NCBI GenBank assembly: GCA_030704615.1
Contig: CM060732.1
Coordinates: 42,575,053 to 42,639,052 of the forward strand
Direction: 5' to 3'
Length of the DNA stretch: 64,000 nucleotides
From: Takakia lepidozioides
Lineage: Eukaryota > Streptophyta > Takakiopsida > Takakiales > Takakiaceae
Shown: one piece after another, positions 35,204 to 46,969 of the stretch
Numbering within the stretch: position 1 is the first letter of the stretch
Layout of the letters: every line of letters starts with the position of its first letter
Position numbers and translations under genes: made by a program
The notes under the pieces: model-generated
Told to the model about the DNA's origin: nothing
The model's database searches: none
The model's input: the letters and a program-made list of their open reading frames with translations, nothing else

Positions 35204-37958
35204 CACCAGGAATGAGACTGACTGGATTGGCAATTCGTCGACCCCATTTTGGCCTCAAGGTAGAGTTCCTGCAGGGACGTTCAAGTGTGCCCATTGCAAC
35301 GCAGCCCCTACGTGCATGGCAGTGTGCAACGCCAAGCAGTACTACGTCGGGACCGTCGGCCCAGCGTGCACCAGAGCATGCATTCACATCGGAAAGCATG
35401 AGCACCCCCTCGCCAGAGGCAATTGCAGAGTCGCTTTTCAACAAGCCCAGGATATTATCAAGGAGGAGGTGAGGTTGAGGCCGGGTGCAAAACCAAAGCA
35501 GATACAGCTCGCATCGGCACATAGGATTGCAATTGGCAGAATAATGTCGGAGGACGGAAGCACAAGAGAGAAGCTGGGCGAGGGGGACATGAAGGACCTG
35601 CTGGAAGCTGTCTCCCATGTGTGCAGCCCCAATGTCAGGAACCACATTGTCAGCTGCAAGAAACGAATCGGAAGAGGATCAGACATGCACTCCATCTTGG
35701 AAGTGAAACGCACATGCGGCTACGACTTCATCCAAGGCAGCTTCTTTCCTGGTCAAGGCTCGGAGATGGACAGGTGCTTCATATTTAAGATGTCAACGTG
35801 CGGACCGGGGAGCGGCGTCGATTTGGTGAAGCGGATGACCAGTGGAGACCTCTCAAATTGTTGGGTCATGTTTGACCACATCCGGTGAATTACCAACCAC
35901 GATTGGGTGACAATGGGGGCACATGTATACGACCCACATTGCAGAAAGTTGATGACCATTGCTATCTGCGAAATGAAGGGAGAAGACACAGATTCGGAGT
36001 TGCATATGTGGCGCGGAATTAATGAGCAAATGGCGAGAGCCAAGTTGCCCCTCCCGATTTTAGGGGCTTCATGGCTGACAATGCCAGGCAAACTGGGCTG
36101 CAGTTAGGAGGGTATATGGGGACGACCCAAAGACTCCAATGGAAGGAAAGGAGAGATCTTGCGGGTTCCACTTCATGCAGAGTTTGACGCAAAACACGAA
36201 AAGGTTTGTGGCGTCACGCCACCGGCAGGATCATATCAGTATGTGCCTAGCGTGGAAAAATGCGAATTCCATCGACGAGGCGGAGACCGAGTTTTGCAAC
36301 CATACGCGCCTGGTGGGTGTCTTCAGGGGCAGTGGATGTGAAAGATCAGCCAGAACTGCAAACGTGGCTTGGTGGTGGCATTATAGATTCCGCCAGTTTG
36401 GAGACTACATGAGACAGGTAACACAACTTTCTGTACCACTTGACAAATTGTTCTGTTTTGTGCTTGGACATTCTCCACAAATCAGTGACATATCTAATTT
36501 CCTTCAACAGGACATGAGCTTGGAGGATGACACGATATGCCGACGACAAACATGGCCGAATCGGTGCACTCTTCCTGGCGTGCTTCCTCTGCAGCACATC
36601 TCGTGACATGTTGACAGCAACAACAGAAGATATTGTGAGGGCCATTCATGCAACAATCTCATTACTACCAGTTTCTGGGAGGAAAGCAATGGGGTATCGG
36701 ACCAGACAGGACCAGACAGGTATCGGACCAGACAAGCGGAGATGATGGAGAGGCGGGCGCATCGTTGGACCGATCCCAAAAATGGACTGCTGCATTGCGG
36801 GAAACTATAAGGTCAACGCCGTTACACAGTCGGGGGAACTGCCTGGAGGGCGATGTCCGCAGCCGGCCGGTGAAGAGAAGAATTGAGGACATGCCCGGAG
36901 GGGATGGGGATTCATGGAGATCAGATATGAACATCCGCACTCAACCTCGGGGCGCAACGATGTTGCGTCCCACGCCTCCACGAAGCAGGACTCGTACCCC
37001 CTCTCCTGCAGCATCCATGGAATCGCTGCCAGACTCGGGACAACATGCCGAGGATGGGCATGTTGCTCCTGTTTTCGTTACCCAATACAATATTCCAATC
37101 GTGGAGCGAGATGTGTCGGCCTCGCAGTGGAGAATTGCACGGACCCGTCCGACATTTCGTGGCAAATGTTGTGCTGTTCGTGTCGACACCAACCAGAGAT
37201 TGCAATGAGATGATTCGGAGGAGCCCGCAGGGCGGTGTGCTGCCTCTTGCTTCACAGGGAGATTTGTGTGCGCAAAGTTTGTGGAGGCCACACTGAAGGA
37301 GTTTTGGTTCTGCAGGCACGACATCATGTCGTGTGTGTTCGGCAAGCCCAAGTATGGTGTACAAGGCATGCCTGAACCACCGGCAGTCTGGCCTGTGGCA
37401 ACTGGTACAGATCTTACCCTGGAGGAGGCAGACGCTCTAGGAAGTGCAGGGTTTCGACTGGGGAGAGGACAGACGTTCCACGAAATCCAATTCCCAATCG
37501 TCATCCTCCTCCCACGAGAAGCTCTTCGCCCCGCATACTGGTGGGTGACCCCGCAGCTTGGCCACCCATCGGTGGGGTAAACTGAAAAGACGGCGGCCAC
37601 CAACAAAGGCGAACGACACCAGGATGGCCAACGCTCTTGCAATGCCCTGCATAGTGCAAGGTTGCAGGGATGTTCCTCACCCCGGGATGGGGCGCATATT
37701 TCAGTTGTCAACAGCCGGGTCTGCTGCGCGCAGTGTCGTGTATGCAATCACGGTTTCACAGTACCCAGCTTGCAACTGTGAGGACTTCCTTGTTATGGAA
37801 TCGAGGAATGCAGCATACGTCCCCTGCAAACACCTTATTACATTTTTATGAAGCGCATGAGTTGCATATCCGCAGTTGACGTCTTCATCCATGCTCCAAC
37901 ACTGAGTTTCAACGAGCTGCACAAGGCCCTACGGCAGGATACTGGTCGGACTGCTTGA
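35204..37958 (+). pseudogene. MULE-like transposase with SWIM zinc finger, broken
   Basis: The 5' end is cut by the LTR. The N-terminal part (about 35220-35430) has a Cys/His cluster (CAHC ... CMAVC ... CTRAC, HIGKHEH) resembling FLYWCH/WRKY-type transposase zinc modules. The central RNase-H-like region includes VTMGAHVYDPHCRKLMTIAI, GFMADNAR, then RSCGFHFMQSL, like MULE DDE transposases. A further exon after an intron near 36420-36510 carries MAESVHSSWR. The end (37730-37860) has the SWIM pattern ACNCEDF ... PCKH, followed after a one-base shift by a tail ending at 37958. Several frameshifts are present. Transposases of this type cut and paste elements with 9-11 bp duplications, matching the insertion at 5844-7950, but no direct link is shown. 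Confidence 0.6.
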
Positions 37959-38411
37959 CATTCCACATTCGGGAAGGAGAAAGTGGCAATTATATTACAT
38001 TCATTCTTGCACCCTATTTTTTTGTGAGGAATTATACACTTGGTGGTGCCGCATCGCCATGGCTACATGTGAATTTTGTCCACCTTTATGAGAAGACTCC
38101 AATTTGCTACAAATACATTGTTACTGTTCTGCAAATGTGATGCCTTTACAAGATTGCTAGTTCTGTGTCCCAGTGGGAAGGGTCCTACTGCACATTCCAG
38201 CATTTGCATACTGCACCTTGTGCAAACAGCAATCCATACGACAAAGGACACGTCCAGCATATTGGCAGTGAATTGCAAATAACATTAACAGAAGATTATC
38301 GAAGCCTGTATATTCCCCATATGGCACAGGGAAGCTGCTTGATTTCTGAATGAAAATGTATGTGCCATGAGTGTCAGCAAGTTGAAACATGTCTACTCTA
38401 GCATGCAAGAC
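37959..38411. other. Intergenic spacer
   Basis: AT-rich sequence between the transposase remnant and the minus-strand gene remnant. I see no domain, repeat or RNA gene here. Confidence 0.4.
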
Positions 38412-38960
38412 CTATGGTCCCCTCGCCCAAGAAGAAGGAACTCGAACTGGCCTCTCAAGGACCTCCTCAGTGACCGGGTGCCTATATTTGAACAAAATGT
38501 CAGTGGTTTCTGTCGCCCGGTTGAAACTAACGAGGATGTCGTGTTTATCGATAGCGCCCCCCTTGGTAGAAGGACATTTTCACAGTGGGCCCTGTGTTCC
38601 CCTCCTCCTCATCCTCATAACTGAAGAGAATGTCCCCACTTTCCGAGCCAGTCCGTCCACGCGTAAAGTTTTCACCTATGCACTCATCATACGTCCACTC
38701 GCAACAATTCCAGCGATACAGCAACGCTGTGCGTGATCTGTTCGGCTCCCACACATGCGGAAAGTCCAGGTCCATGATGCGTAGGAACCACCTGCTCCCC
38801 AGCCGGGGTCCAGGAGAATCGTGCAATCCTGGGAAGAAACTCCATTGCTCTCAGCTGGACAAGTCGAGGATCGTCCCTGTAAACATCCAGGAAGACAATG
38901 ATGTCGTCTGCTTTCGGGAAAATGACTCCGTCTGGCGTCGATAGATGTGATTCGGGCACG
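38412..38960 (-). pseudogene. Unknown gene remnant next to a GGCGCC array
   Basis: Coding-like sequence on the minus strand runs from about 38960 (DGVIFPKADDIIVFLDVYRD) through a frame change near 38800 (WFLRIMDLDFPHVWEP), an acidic segment (LFSYEDEEEG) and a second change near 38545, to a stop at 38412. It is rich in aromatic and acidic residues. I recognise no family. A further coding-like stretch continues to about 39050. The GGCGCC array begins just upstream, as it does upstream of the methyltransferase-like copies. Confidence 0.45.
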
Positions 38961-39060
38961 ACATGGCCTCACGACACAGCACGAACTCAAAGCAGGGAGG
39001 AGATGGGCACACAAAGAAGAGTGAAGAGCAAAATGAGAGCAAGGCCTCCTCACCGTAAGG

Positions 39061-39555
39061 CGGGTATTTGCTCTCCGACGCCCAATTTCGGCGCCGTTAT
39101 TACATGGAGTGCGGAAGCTTCAGCCGAGAATTTTGTTTCCGCAGGTCAATTTCGGCGCCGTTATTGGTTGCAATCCCCAGCCTTCAGCCGGGTATTTGGT
39201 TTCCGGACCCAATTTCGGCGCCGTTATCGGCTGCACTCCGGTGGCTTCCGAATATTTGGTTTCCGGGGCCCATTTCGGCGCCGTTATCGCTGCACTCCGG
39301 GGATGCAGCTGGGTATTTGGTTGGCAGAGCCCAATTACTTTCACCGTTGTTGGCTTCACTCCCGAGCCTTCAGCGCGCTATTTCTTTTCCTGTGCCCAAT
39401 TACGGCGTCGTTATACCCAACCATCCTGCACTTCTGCAATAGTACTATCCACGGTTATAGGTTGCCATTGCGTTTTCGGAGTCTGCAAACCCGGATCCTA
39501 ATTCCGCTTGCGTCTCTGCCTCTGGGATAATTTCGGTGCCGTTATTGCCCAGAAT
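39061..39555. repeat. CAATTTCGGCGCCGTTAT tandem array
   Basis: Six to seven units of about 60-66 bp. Each starts with a CAATTTCGGCGCCGTTAT-like core (near 39083, 39147, 39210, 39270, then decayed at 39332 and 39398) followed by a CTGCACTCC...CTTCAGCCGGGTATTTGG body. Only the inner TTCGGCGCCG part is palindromic, unlike the 21.7-kb array. A last isolated copy lies near 39530. It sits 5' of the minus-strand remnant at 38.4 kb. Confidence 0.8.
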
Positions 39556-39574
39556 TCTGTTATTCTATGACCTG

Positions 39575-39815
39575 GCCTGGCGGTCCATGAGCCTGGGCTC
39601 CAAGTCATGAGCGTACACTGGTACTCATGAGCGGAGTGCTTCCAGCATGAGCGCGGAAATCTTCGATTTTTGATTATTTTATAGTTTTTGGCCCGAAAAA
39701 AATCTGCCGAAATTCGAAGTGTGTTACTTTGCGGCTCATGGGTTAGCCATGCCCGCTCATGAGCTCATGAGCTCACCGCTCATGAGCTCATGGAATAGCA
39801 ACCCCCTGCTCGTGA
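39575..39815. repeat. CTCATGAGC cluster
   Basis: Repeated CATGAGC / GCTCATG motifs, including overlapping GAGCTCATGAGCTC palindromes at about 39757-39792, followed by ATAGCAACCCCC. A very similar junction (GCTCATG repeats then ATAGCAGCCCCC) occurs at 56600-56655 next to element A3. The shared edge may be the end of an unidentified mobile element. Confidence 0.55.
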
Positions 39816-40084
39816 GGAGGGCAGTACACTGTAGTGCTTGGGTTTTCCGCCATGGGAGATGTACACACAAGACTGCCAGGATGGCGTGCGGGCAAGCTCC
39901 CTGGTAGAAGGGGGATGCAACGATGGGAAGGAATGCGGTGCCGATTTGTCCGAGTGACGAAGCTTGATCCAAATCCAGGGAGCCAACTATCTCAAAAATC
40001 CACAGTCAGAGTGTTAATGAACCTTGTCTCCGGAATGCGGCCCCTGGTCTTTGCGCAATAACTGCCAACGGTATGCAGTCAGAA
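39816..40084. other. Spacer before the satellite
   Basis: No recognised gene. It contains short frames only; the GGCGCC satellite begins near 40085. Confidence 0.4.
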
Positions 40085-40783
40085 AGTGGGGGGCCGCCCG
40101 GATGATGTCGGCGGAATGGGAGAAGCCGGCACCGGGCCGTCACATTACTACCCCCGGATGGAAATTCGGCACCAAATATCCAACAGGGTTGCCCGGTTGA
40201 AGTCGCCTCGGGCGGACAGGCCGGCACCTGTCCGACAGAGAACATCCCCGGATGGAAATTCAGCGCCGAATTTCCATCCGGGGCCCCCCAAAGGAAGTCG
40301 TGTCGGGGGGTCAGGCCGAAACTGGCTGACATAAAAACCTCCCCGGATGGAAAAACGGCGCCGAATTTCCATCCGGGGGCCGTTCGGTGCAGTCGGTCGG
40401 GGGGAGTGGCCGGCACCTGGCCGTCACATTACAAACCCCGGACGGAAATTCGGCACCGAAATCCAACTGGGGCCGCCCGGTTGAAGTCGCCTCGGGTGGA
40501 GAGGCCGGCACCTGTCCGACAGAGAACATCCCCCGGATGGAAATTCAGCGCCGAATTTCCATCCGGGGCCGTTCGGATGCAGTCGGCTCGGGGGGAGTGG
40601 CCGGCACCTGGCTGTCACATTACAACCCCCGGACAGAAATTCGGCACCGAATATCCAACATGGGCCGCCGGGTTGAAGTCGCCTCGGGCGGAGAGGCCGG
40701 CACCTGTCCGACAGAGAACATCCCCCGGATGGAAATTCAGCGCCGAATTTCCATCCGGGGCCCCCAAAGGAAGTCGTTCGGGG
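40085..40783. repeat. GGATGGAAATTC..GGCGCC satellite, left part
   Basis: Palindromes of the type GGATGGAAATTCAGCGCC / GAATTTCCATCC recur (about 40252, 40347, 40533, 40729) inside a higher-order unit of about 290 bp that also holds GTTGAAGTCGCCTCGGGCGG and GAGTGGCCGGCACCTGG blocks. The array is cut at 40783 by element B and resumes at 47674. Long open frames across it are translations of the repeat and not genes. Confidence 0.85.
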
Positions 40784-41499
40784 TGTCGCGCACCTCACTT
40801 CGGTAAGCTCCCCTTCAAGTCATGGTTACTCGCTTTGATGCGCGCGCCCAACTCCCAACCTGGCCGTCGGGCCAACCTGGAGCTTCGGCTGCTCACCGGG
40901 ACATAACGGTCCCCCTTTACTCTTCCGACAAACCCTCCACCGATTTGGGCCCAGTGGAAATTCCCTTTAGTAGATGGCAATCCGGAATAGCTCCCCACTC
41001 TTTGGTCGCTTTCCGGCTCGCTCGCTTACTCACTAGTTTTTGGTCACCAACGGGCTTGCACCGTTCTCGGGGTTACTACTCCCTATATATACTTCTGTAC
41101 TGTCCCGGGGGGTTTCACAAACAACCATGCCATTTTATGGCGAACCACCACGAAGACCCTCGATTCCCGGTGGTGAGTCGCGGTGAGTCTTGGCCCACCC
41201 ACCACGGCCCCATTGGACCATGATGAGTCCCAAAACTCCCCACGACTCCCACCACGAGATCTCCACCCCATGGTGAGTCCTATGCCACCCCCACTAAGTC
41301 CCGCTAAGCTACTACCACCCCCTGTGGAGCCACCCCCACTGCAACCCGGTCCCACCTAGTGAGCGCCTCCGCCTCCTTGAGTGCCTTGGGCACTCAAGGG
41401 TGCTTCAGCCCCCCGTACCTATTGCTGCCACTGCCCCCACCACAGGGGCAGCCCTCTTGTGTCCCGACCCCCCCCCCCTCAAGGCAAAGGGCCGCGACA
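40784..41499 (-). repeat. Element B 3' LTR
   Basis: 716 bp running TGTCGCGG...GCGCGACA on the minus strand. It is nearly identical to 46970-47673 and to the element C LTR at 58306-59024. A GTAGGGGTGTG polypurine tract lies immediately inside (complement of about 41500-41510). Confidence 0.9.
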
Positions 41500-42397
41500 C
41501 ACACCCCTACCAACAAGGAGTCGATGTCCTCATCAACTTGTCCATTTTGTAGAAACAAACATCCAAGTTGTGGCGTCCCACATCAAGGAGTTTGTTTCCG
41601 TACCATGGCGTCCCATGGCAAAGAACCAAACCCCACACTTGACTCTACTCTCCACTAGCTAGTTCGGCCGACTTCCTCAGTCTCGGCCAAGGTTGGAGCC
41701 TCTCAAGCTCCTCCCAGTGCACTCTTCTTTTACTTCAAGGCCAAGGAACGATCCTCCCCGAGGATCGAATCGCCTGACTGCAACAACATTGCTTGCAATC
41801 GCTCATGATGCCGCTTTTGGCATCACCTTGCGCAAGGGTTCACCTCGAACCCCCTTTGACTAGGAAGATAACCTTGAACCAACCGTGCGCCCCAATCACT
41901 ACAATTGGGTCCGTCTTGGAATGCTGGCCTGAGGTACGGGAACACGCCGAAGCCGCACTACGACTTCGTCCCGAGGCTACACGATTATAGTACGTGAACG
42001 GAAGCACGTAGCTTCCGCGTTAGCCCGCACTACAAGACAACCCTCGGTAGCGCAGTTATAGTACGCGCACGCGCAGGTGCGCACTAGCACGTGAACTCCC
42101 AAAGAAGGCGCAAGTTTCCTTGCCCCTTGGATAGGAGTCACCCGATTTCGGCACTACGCAAACACACGATTAACCCAATTTACCTCTCCCACTTTTGTAA
42201 GCTAGCATGCATTCTACACACTAGCCAACCATACCATGCATCACCATTCCAAACAAAATAGGACGCACAACATTTGGAAACCATTTCCCTTTATAACAAA
42301 TTTTGTACGATACAAGTTTTTGCAATCGGATTCCTGAGCTAGCTAAGCCGGGCTAAGCATGCATTTCCTCCCCCACGCTCCAAGGTTGATGTCCCCA
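41500..42397 (-). other. Element B 3' untranslated region
   Basis: About 900 bp between the end of pol and the 3' LTR with no open coding frame of note. It contains a CG-rich imperfect inverted stretch (CGCACGCGCAGGTGCGC, about 42065-42085). The same sequence follows pol in element C. Confidence 0.7.
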
Positions 42398-42739
42398 TCA
42401 ACGTTTCTTCCGCTTTTGAGGTCGCCTTCGAAAACTACAACGCCTCGGATGCGTTTCCCATTTATGAGGCACGCACCCAAGATGCCTCCACATGATGATA
42501 GCCCTTCCATTTGACGAGATACTCCGTTTCTCGGTTTTTGAACCTCCTCGACTTAAGTACTGCTCCACCTCGTACTCAGGTTCATTTTCATGATCCAACA
42601 GCACAGGTGGCGGACGCAACACTTGATGCCGATTCGGACGCGCTTCATCTTTGAAGTAAGGCTTCAAAAGGGAGACGTGGAATACTGGATGCACCTTGCT
42701 GTTTGCCGGCAGCTCCAATTCATACACATCCTCATTCAT
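42398..42739 (-). pseudogene. Element B chromodomain, frameshifted
   Basis: The frame opens with YELELPANSKVHPVFHVSLL and EPEYEVE, the start of a chromodomain, then shifts near 42560 so that the WKGY and later residues are lost from frame. The C-terminal PQKRKKR is regained. The homologous region of element C (63272-63616) is intact. Confidence 0.75.
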
Positions 42740-45693
42740 AACCTTCGGGTGCGAAAGGGTCCCGCATACGGAGGTACGAACTTGGACTCACTTCCGGAGG
42801 TAGTCGGAAATTCTTGATGTTCAAGCAGACCTCCGTGCCTGCCTTAAACTTCACTTCCCTCCGCTTCCGATTCGCCTGCCTTTCATACCGTTTCCTAGCT
42901 TTGGCAATGTTGTACTTTGCGAGCTTCAACAAACACTCGCGTTCTTCCAGTACCGCCGCTACTGCTGGTTCCTCAACGTCCTAGGCGGCCCTTGTCGGCA
43001 CCAGAGGTGCTTTTCCATAGACCAATACGAAAGGGGAAACTCCCGTTGCGGAGTGTTCTGTGTTATTATAACAGAACTCTGCCGCGTCTAAGTGTTCCAC
43101 CCAGTCTGATTGGTCTGCCGACACGTAATTCCGCAAAATTGCTTCACTACGGAATTCACTCTTTCCGTTTGGCCGTCGTCGTAGGTGGAAGGCGGTGCTC
43201 ATCTTCAGCCTCGTCCCATCTTCTTCCAAAGTGCCCTCCAGAATTTACTCGTAAACTTTGGATCGCGGTCCGAGACAATATCCTTCAGGACTCCATGATG
43301 CTTTAAGACGTGGGCGAAGTAAAGTCGCCCTGTCTCCTGTGCCGTTGCCGTCTCCTTGGTGGGGATGAAATGGCCCATTTTACTGAACCTATCCACCACC
43401 ACCATGATTGCATCGAATCCTTTTGACAGCGGCATAGCAGTCATGAAATCCATCGAGACGCTTTCCCAAGTCCCTGGAATCGGCAAGGGTTGTAACAGCC
43501 CGCTTGCTTTTTGTACTCGCTCCGGTTTTGTTGGCATGTGGTGCATGTCTTGACATACTCCTCTGCCCTCCCTCAGTTTGGGCCAGAAAATACTTTCTTC
43601 AAGAGTGCCGCAGTGCGCTTGGCTCCGCCGTGGCCCGCAAGTGGGCTATCATGGCATTCTCTCAAGAGACTATCTCTGATCCCTCCCTTCGGCACGTAGA
43701 GACGCTTTTGCTTATACCGGAGCAGTCCATTTGCAAGTGGAACTGCGATTTAACCCCCATCCTCAAGTCCTGCATCACGGACTTTGCCAGCTCATCCTTC
43801 CGGCAAGTTCCGGATCTTCCTTTGGAGCGTCGTCTCGCCTTGTACACCAACAGAGCTGTTGCTTTCTACTTAAAGCATCGGCCACCACATTGTCTCGTCC
43901 CGGTTTGTACTGGATATCCACGTCGAACACCGCCAAAGTATCTTGCCACCTAAATTGTTTTGGGGACAACTTGGGTTGCGTGGCAAAATACTTCACCGTG
44001 ACATTGTCCGTGAACACCTTTACTCGGTTGGAACCAACATAGTGGGCCAAAGCTCAAGGCAATGCACCACCGCCTTCATCTCTTTTTCGTGCGTCGGCCA
44101 CCGTCGCTCCACTTCATTCAGTTTCTTACTTTCGTAAGCCACTGGACGTCCATCTTGCATAAGTACACCCCAATCGCGAAGTCCGACGCATCTGTATGAT
44201 CTCAAACGGACGATCGAACTCCGGGATTTTCAAGACTGGAGCTTCCGCCATCCGCTGCTTCAATTCAGCAAAAGCTTGGCCACAAAAGGTGTTCCATACC
44301 CAGACTTTGGATTTACACAGAAGGTCCGACAACGGCCCCGCGATCTTGGCGAAATTTCTCACATACTTCCGGTAATAGGAGGCGAGTCCTTGGAAGGATC
44401 GCACTCCCGGGACCGAAGTCGGAGGTTCCCAGTCCAAGATCGCCCTCACCTTTCTGTCATCCATTTTGATCCCATCCTGTGTAATCACATGCCCAGGAAC
44501 TCCACTTTTGTGACCCCGAATTCACACTTTGAAGCTTTGGCATACAGCTTCCTTCCCGCAATTTTGGAACACCCTTTTGAGGTGCTCCAGGTGCTCCTCC
44601 TTTGTTTTTGAGTACACCAAGATGTCGTCGATGTACACGATCACAAAGTCATCCAACCACTCCTGAAAAAGGCTGTTCATCAGCGTGCTAAAGGTCGCGG
44701 GTGCATTGGTCAGCCCAAAAGGCATCACCAAGAACTCATATGAACCATACCTTGTCTGCACGGTCTTCTCCTCATCTCCTTCCGCCACCCGAATTTGATG
44801 ATAGCCGGAGCGCAAGTCGATCCGGCTGAAATACTTCGCTCCTGCCAACCGGTCGAAAAAGGTCGTCGATCCTTGGCAAAGGGTACCGGTTTTTTAGTCA
44901 CCTTATTCAGAGCCCTGTAATCGACACACATCCGCAGCGTCCCATCCTTCTTGTCTGCGAATAGCACGGGGCTCCGTAAGGTGACTTACTCGGCCGGATG
45001 TACCCTTTGACATTAGATTTGAGTTGAGTCTTCAGCTTGACCAACTCTCTGTGGCTCAACCGGTAGGGCGCCTTGGCAGGCGGTTCCGATCCCGGTATCA
45101 CCTCAATCTTGCGGTCAACTCCTTTGCGCGGTGGCAAGCCGCTTGGTAAATCCTCCGGCATCACATCCTGGTATTTCTCCAAAATCCCCTTGATCCAATC
45201 TGGGCTCGGCTCCCCATCGCCTTCTCCCTTCACTTCTCTAATGTAAAGCAAAAACTGGGGCTCGTGTGCCTCCTCCACGGCCCACTCCTTGCTGACATAA
45301 GGTTTATTCGCCCTCCCACGGGTTTGGGCGTTTCGACACTCGTAAGACCTCGCCACCATTCCCACATGGCAGTGACTACTCTCTTGCGGCCATCTATGAC
45401 CGCTCCGATTTGCTCAAAAAGGTCATCCCCAAAATGAGATCCACTCCATCGATCTCGCAGATGGTGAAGTTCTCACGTCCCTCCCAACTCCCCAGTTGAA
45501 GAGGAACATCGAATGCCAACCTTGTCGCCACTTGTGGTTCTCCTTTGGCATAACGCACCTTAATAGAGGCCCCCACGTCGCTTGTCGGGAGTCCCAACTT
45601 TTGCGCCGCCGCCGGCGTCATGAAGGAGTGCGACGCTCTTGTGTCCACCAACAACGACACGTTAGTTCCGGATATTATCCCATTCACGAACAA
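42732..45693 (-). pseudogene. Element B protease, RT, RNase H and integrase
   Basis: Protease at 45693-45394 has LLVDTRASHSF, where the active-site Gly of DTGA is Arg. Reverse transcriptase (45365-44522) has [15 protein letters not shown] and the catalytic YIDD. RNase H spans about 44490-43775 (YESKKLNEVERRW, ADALSRK). Integrase (about 43850-42740) has the CxxC part of the zinc domain and the three acidic residues in SMDFMTAMP, VSDRDPKF and a GRTER-like E region that is shifted near 43220. At least six frame changes separate these pieces. Confidence 0.85.
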
Positions 45694-46914
45694 TAACTGA
45701 CTCCCTTACGCAGGGCGCCAGTTTCCTGATACAACTCACAAGAATAGTTGTCTACCTTGCAAGTCCTGGCGGCCACCGCTTCCACCAAGCGACTGATGGT
45801 ATCTTCCGACAGCTCCGTGGTTGCCCGAGTCATGTTCAATTGTCGAGGTTTCGTGAACTTCTTGGCCATGTGCCCGGGCTCCCCGCAATTGAAACACACT
45901 CCATCAAAGGTCGCCTTCTGTCCGCCACAAGCCGCTCCACCCGCTTTTCTTTTCAAAGCACCGGGTGCCGCCTTGACGTGTGAAGGCCCTCCCTTCAATT
46001 TCCACGTGCCATTGTCGCCGCGTGGTCTATCCCACTTCTTTTCCGGTCGGAAGGAGTCACCTTCCCGCCGGGTCTTCTTGTGGTTCAGCTCCGTACGGCC
46101 TTGTCTTTCACCCTAGGGACATCCGAGAAACATTCAGCCCCTCAATTGCCTCGTTCAAAGTCTTAGGTGGCTTCTCCTCCAACTTCCGCCTGGCCCATGG
46201 TACCAATCCCGCCACAAAGTTGAAGACCATTTCTGGTTCTGCCATGTCCGCGACTTCGAGCAACAGCACATTGAAAGCCTGGACATATCCCTGAATGTCA
46301 TCTGTTTGCTTCAAATTCCTCATCTTGTCCCGGGCAAGCCAGGACGCGTTAAGGGGCACAAACTGTCTCTTCATCAATTCCTTGAACCCACTCCAGTTCA
46401 AGGTTTCCGGGCTTGGACCTCGGTCGTGAAGGCGTTTCTACCACCATTGTTGAGCATAGCCCCTCAAATAGGTGGGAGCCACTTCCACCTGATCCTCGTC
46501 ACTCAACTTGGCCGCCCGGAAGTACTGCTCTAGCTCCAAGAGCCAGGTGTTGAGTGCCTTCCGATTTTGGACGCCCTCGAAGGTGCCAGGTTCCTTAGGC
46601 TTCACCTTAAACTTTGCCTTAGTGGAAGTGGCATTAGCCGCCTTCAATACGTCTTTCAACGTCCCGCCAAACTGCGCCAACAACCCTTCCCAAAAGGCTG
46701 CCGGCATGAGAGGCATCTGTTGGTTGGTCGGAGCTCTTAGGGATTCCTCGGGCTCCGACTCCTCAGATTCCTCCCGCTCTTGAGCGGCCTTGTTTTCGGA
46801 AACATGCATCGCTTCCTCAAACGGCCGCCTCGGTGACACGTCGCCCCCATCGGGCTCACTAGGATCAACATCTTTCGGGCCGTTCCGCTTTCGCTTTGGC
46901 TTGCCCGACCCCAT
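45684..46914 (-). pseudogene. Element B gag
   Basis: The start ATG at 46914 (MGSGKPKRKRNG, basic) lies about 40 bp inside the primer site. An acidic segment, a gag core (TWLLELEQYFRAAKLSDEDQ, YAQQWW) and a CCHC knuckle follow. The knuckle reads CFNCGEPGHMAKKF, with the last Cys changed to Phe. Stops or shifts occur near 46438 and 46108. Confidence 0.85.
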
Positions 46915-46955
46915 GATGAGGCCAATCTCAAGGACGATCGCGTACTGAACACTAA

Positions 46956-46967
46956 GCTCTGATACCA
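46956..46967 (-). other. Element B primer-binding site (initiator tRNA-Met)
   Basis: The minus strand reads TGGTATCAGAGC, matching the 3' end of plant initiator tRNA-Met, two bases from the 5' LTR. It primes minus-strand DNA synthesis. Confidence 0.9.
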
Positions 46968-46969
46968 AG

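Noticed and set aside
40406-40906. 166-codon plus-strand open frame
   Set aside because: Same satellite; it also crosses the element B LTR boundary.
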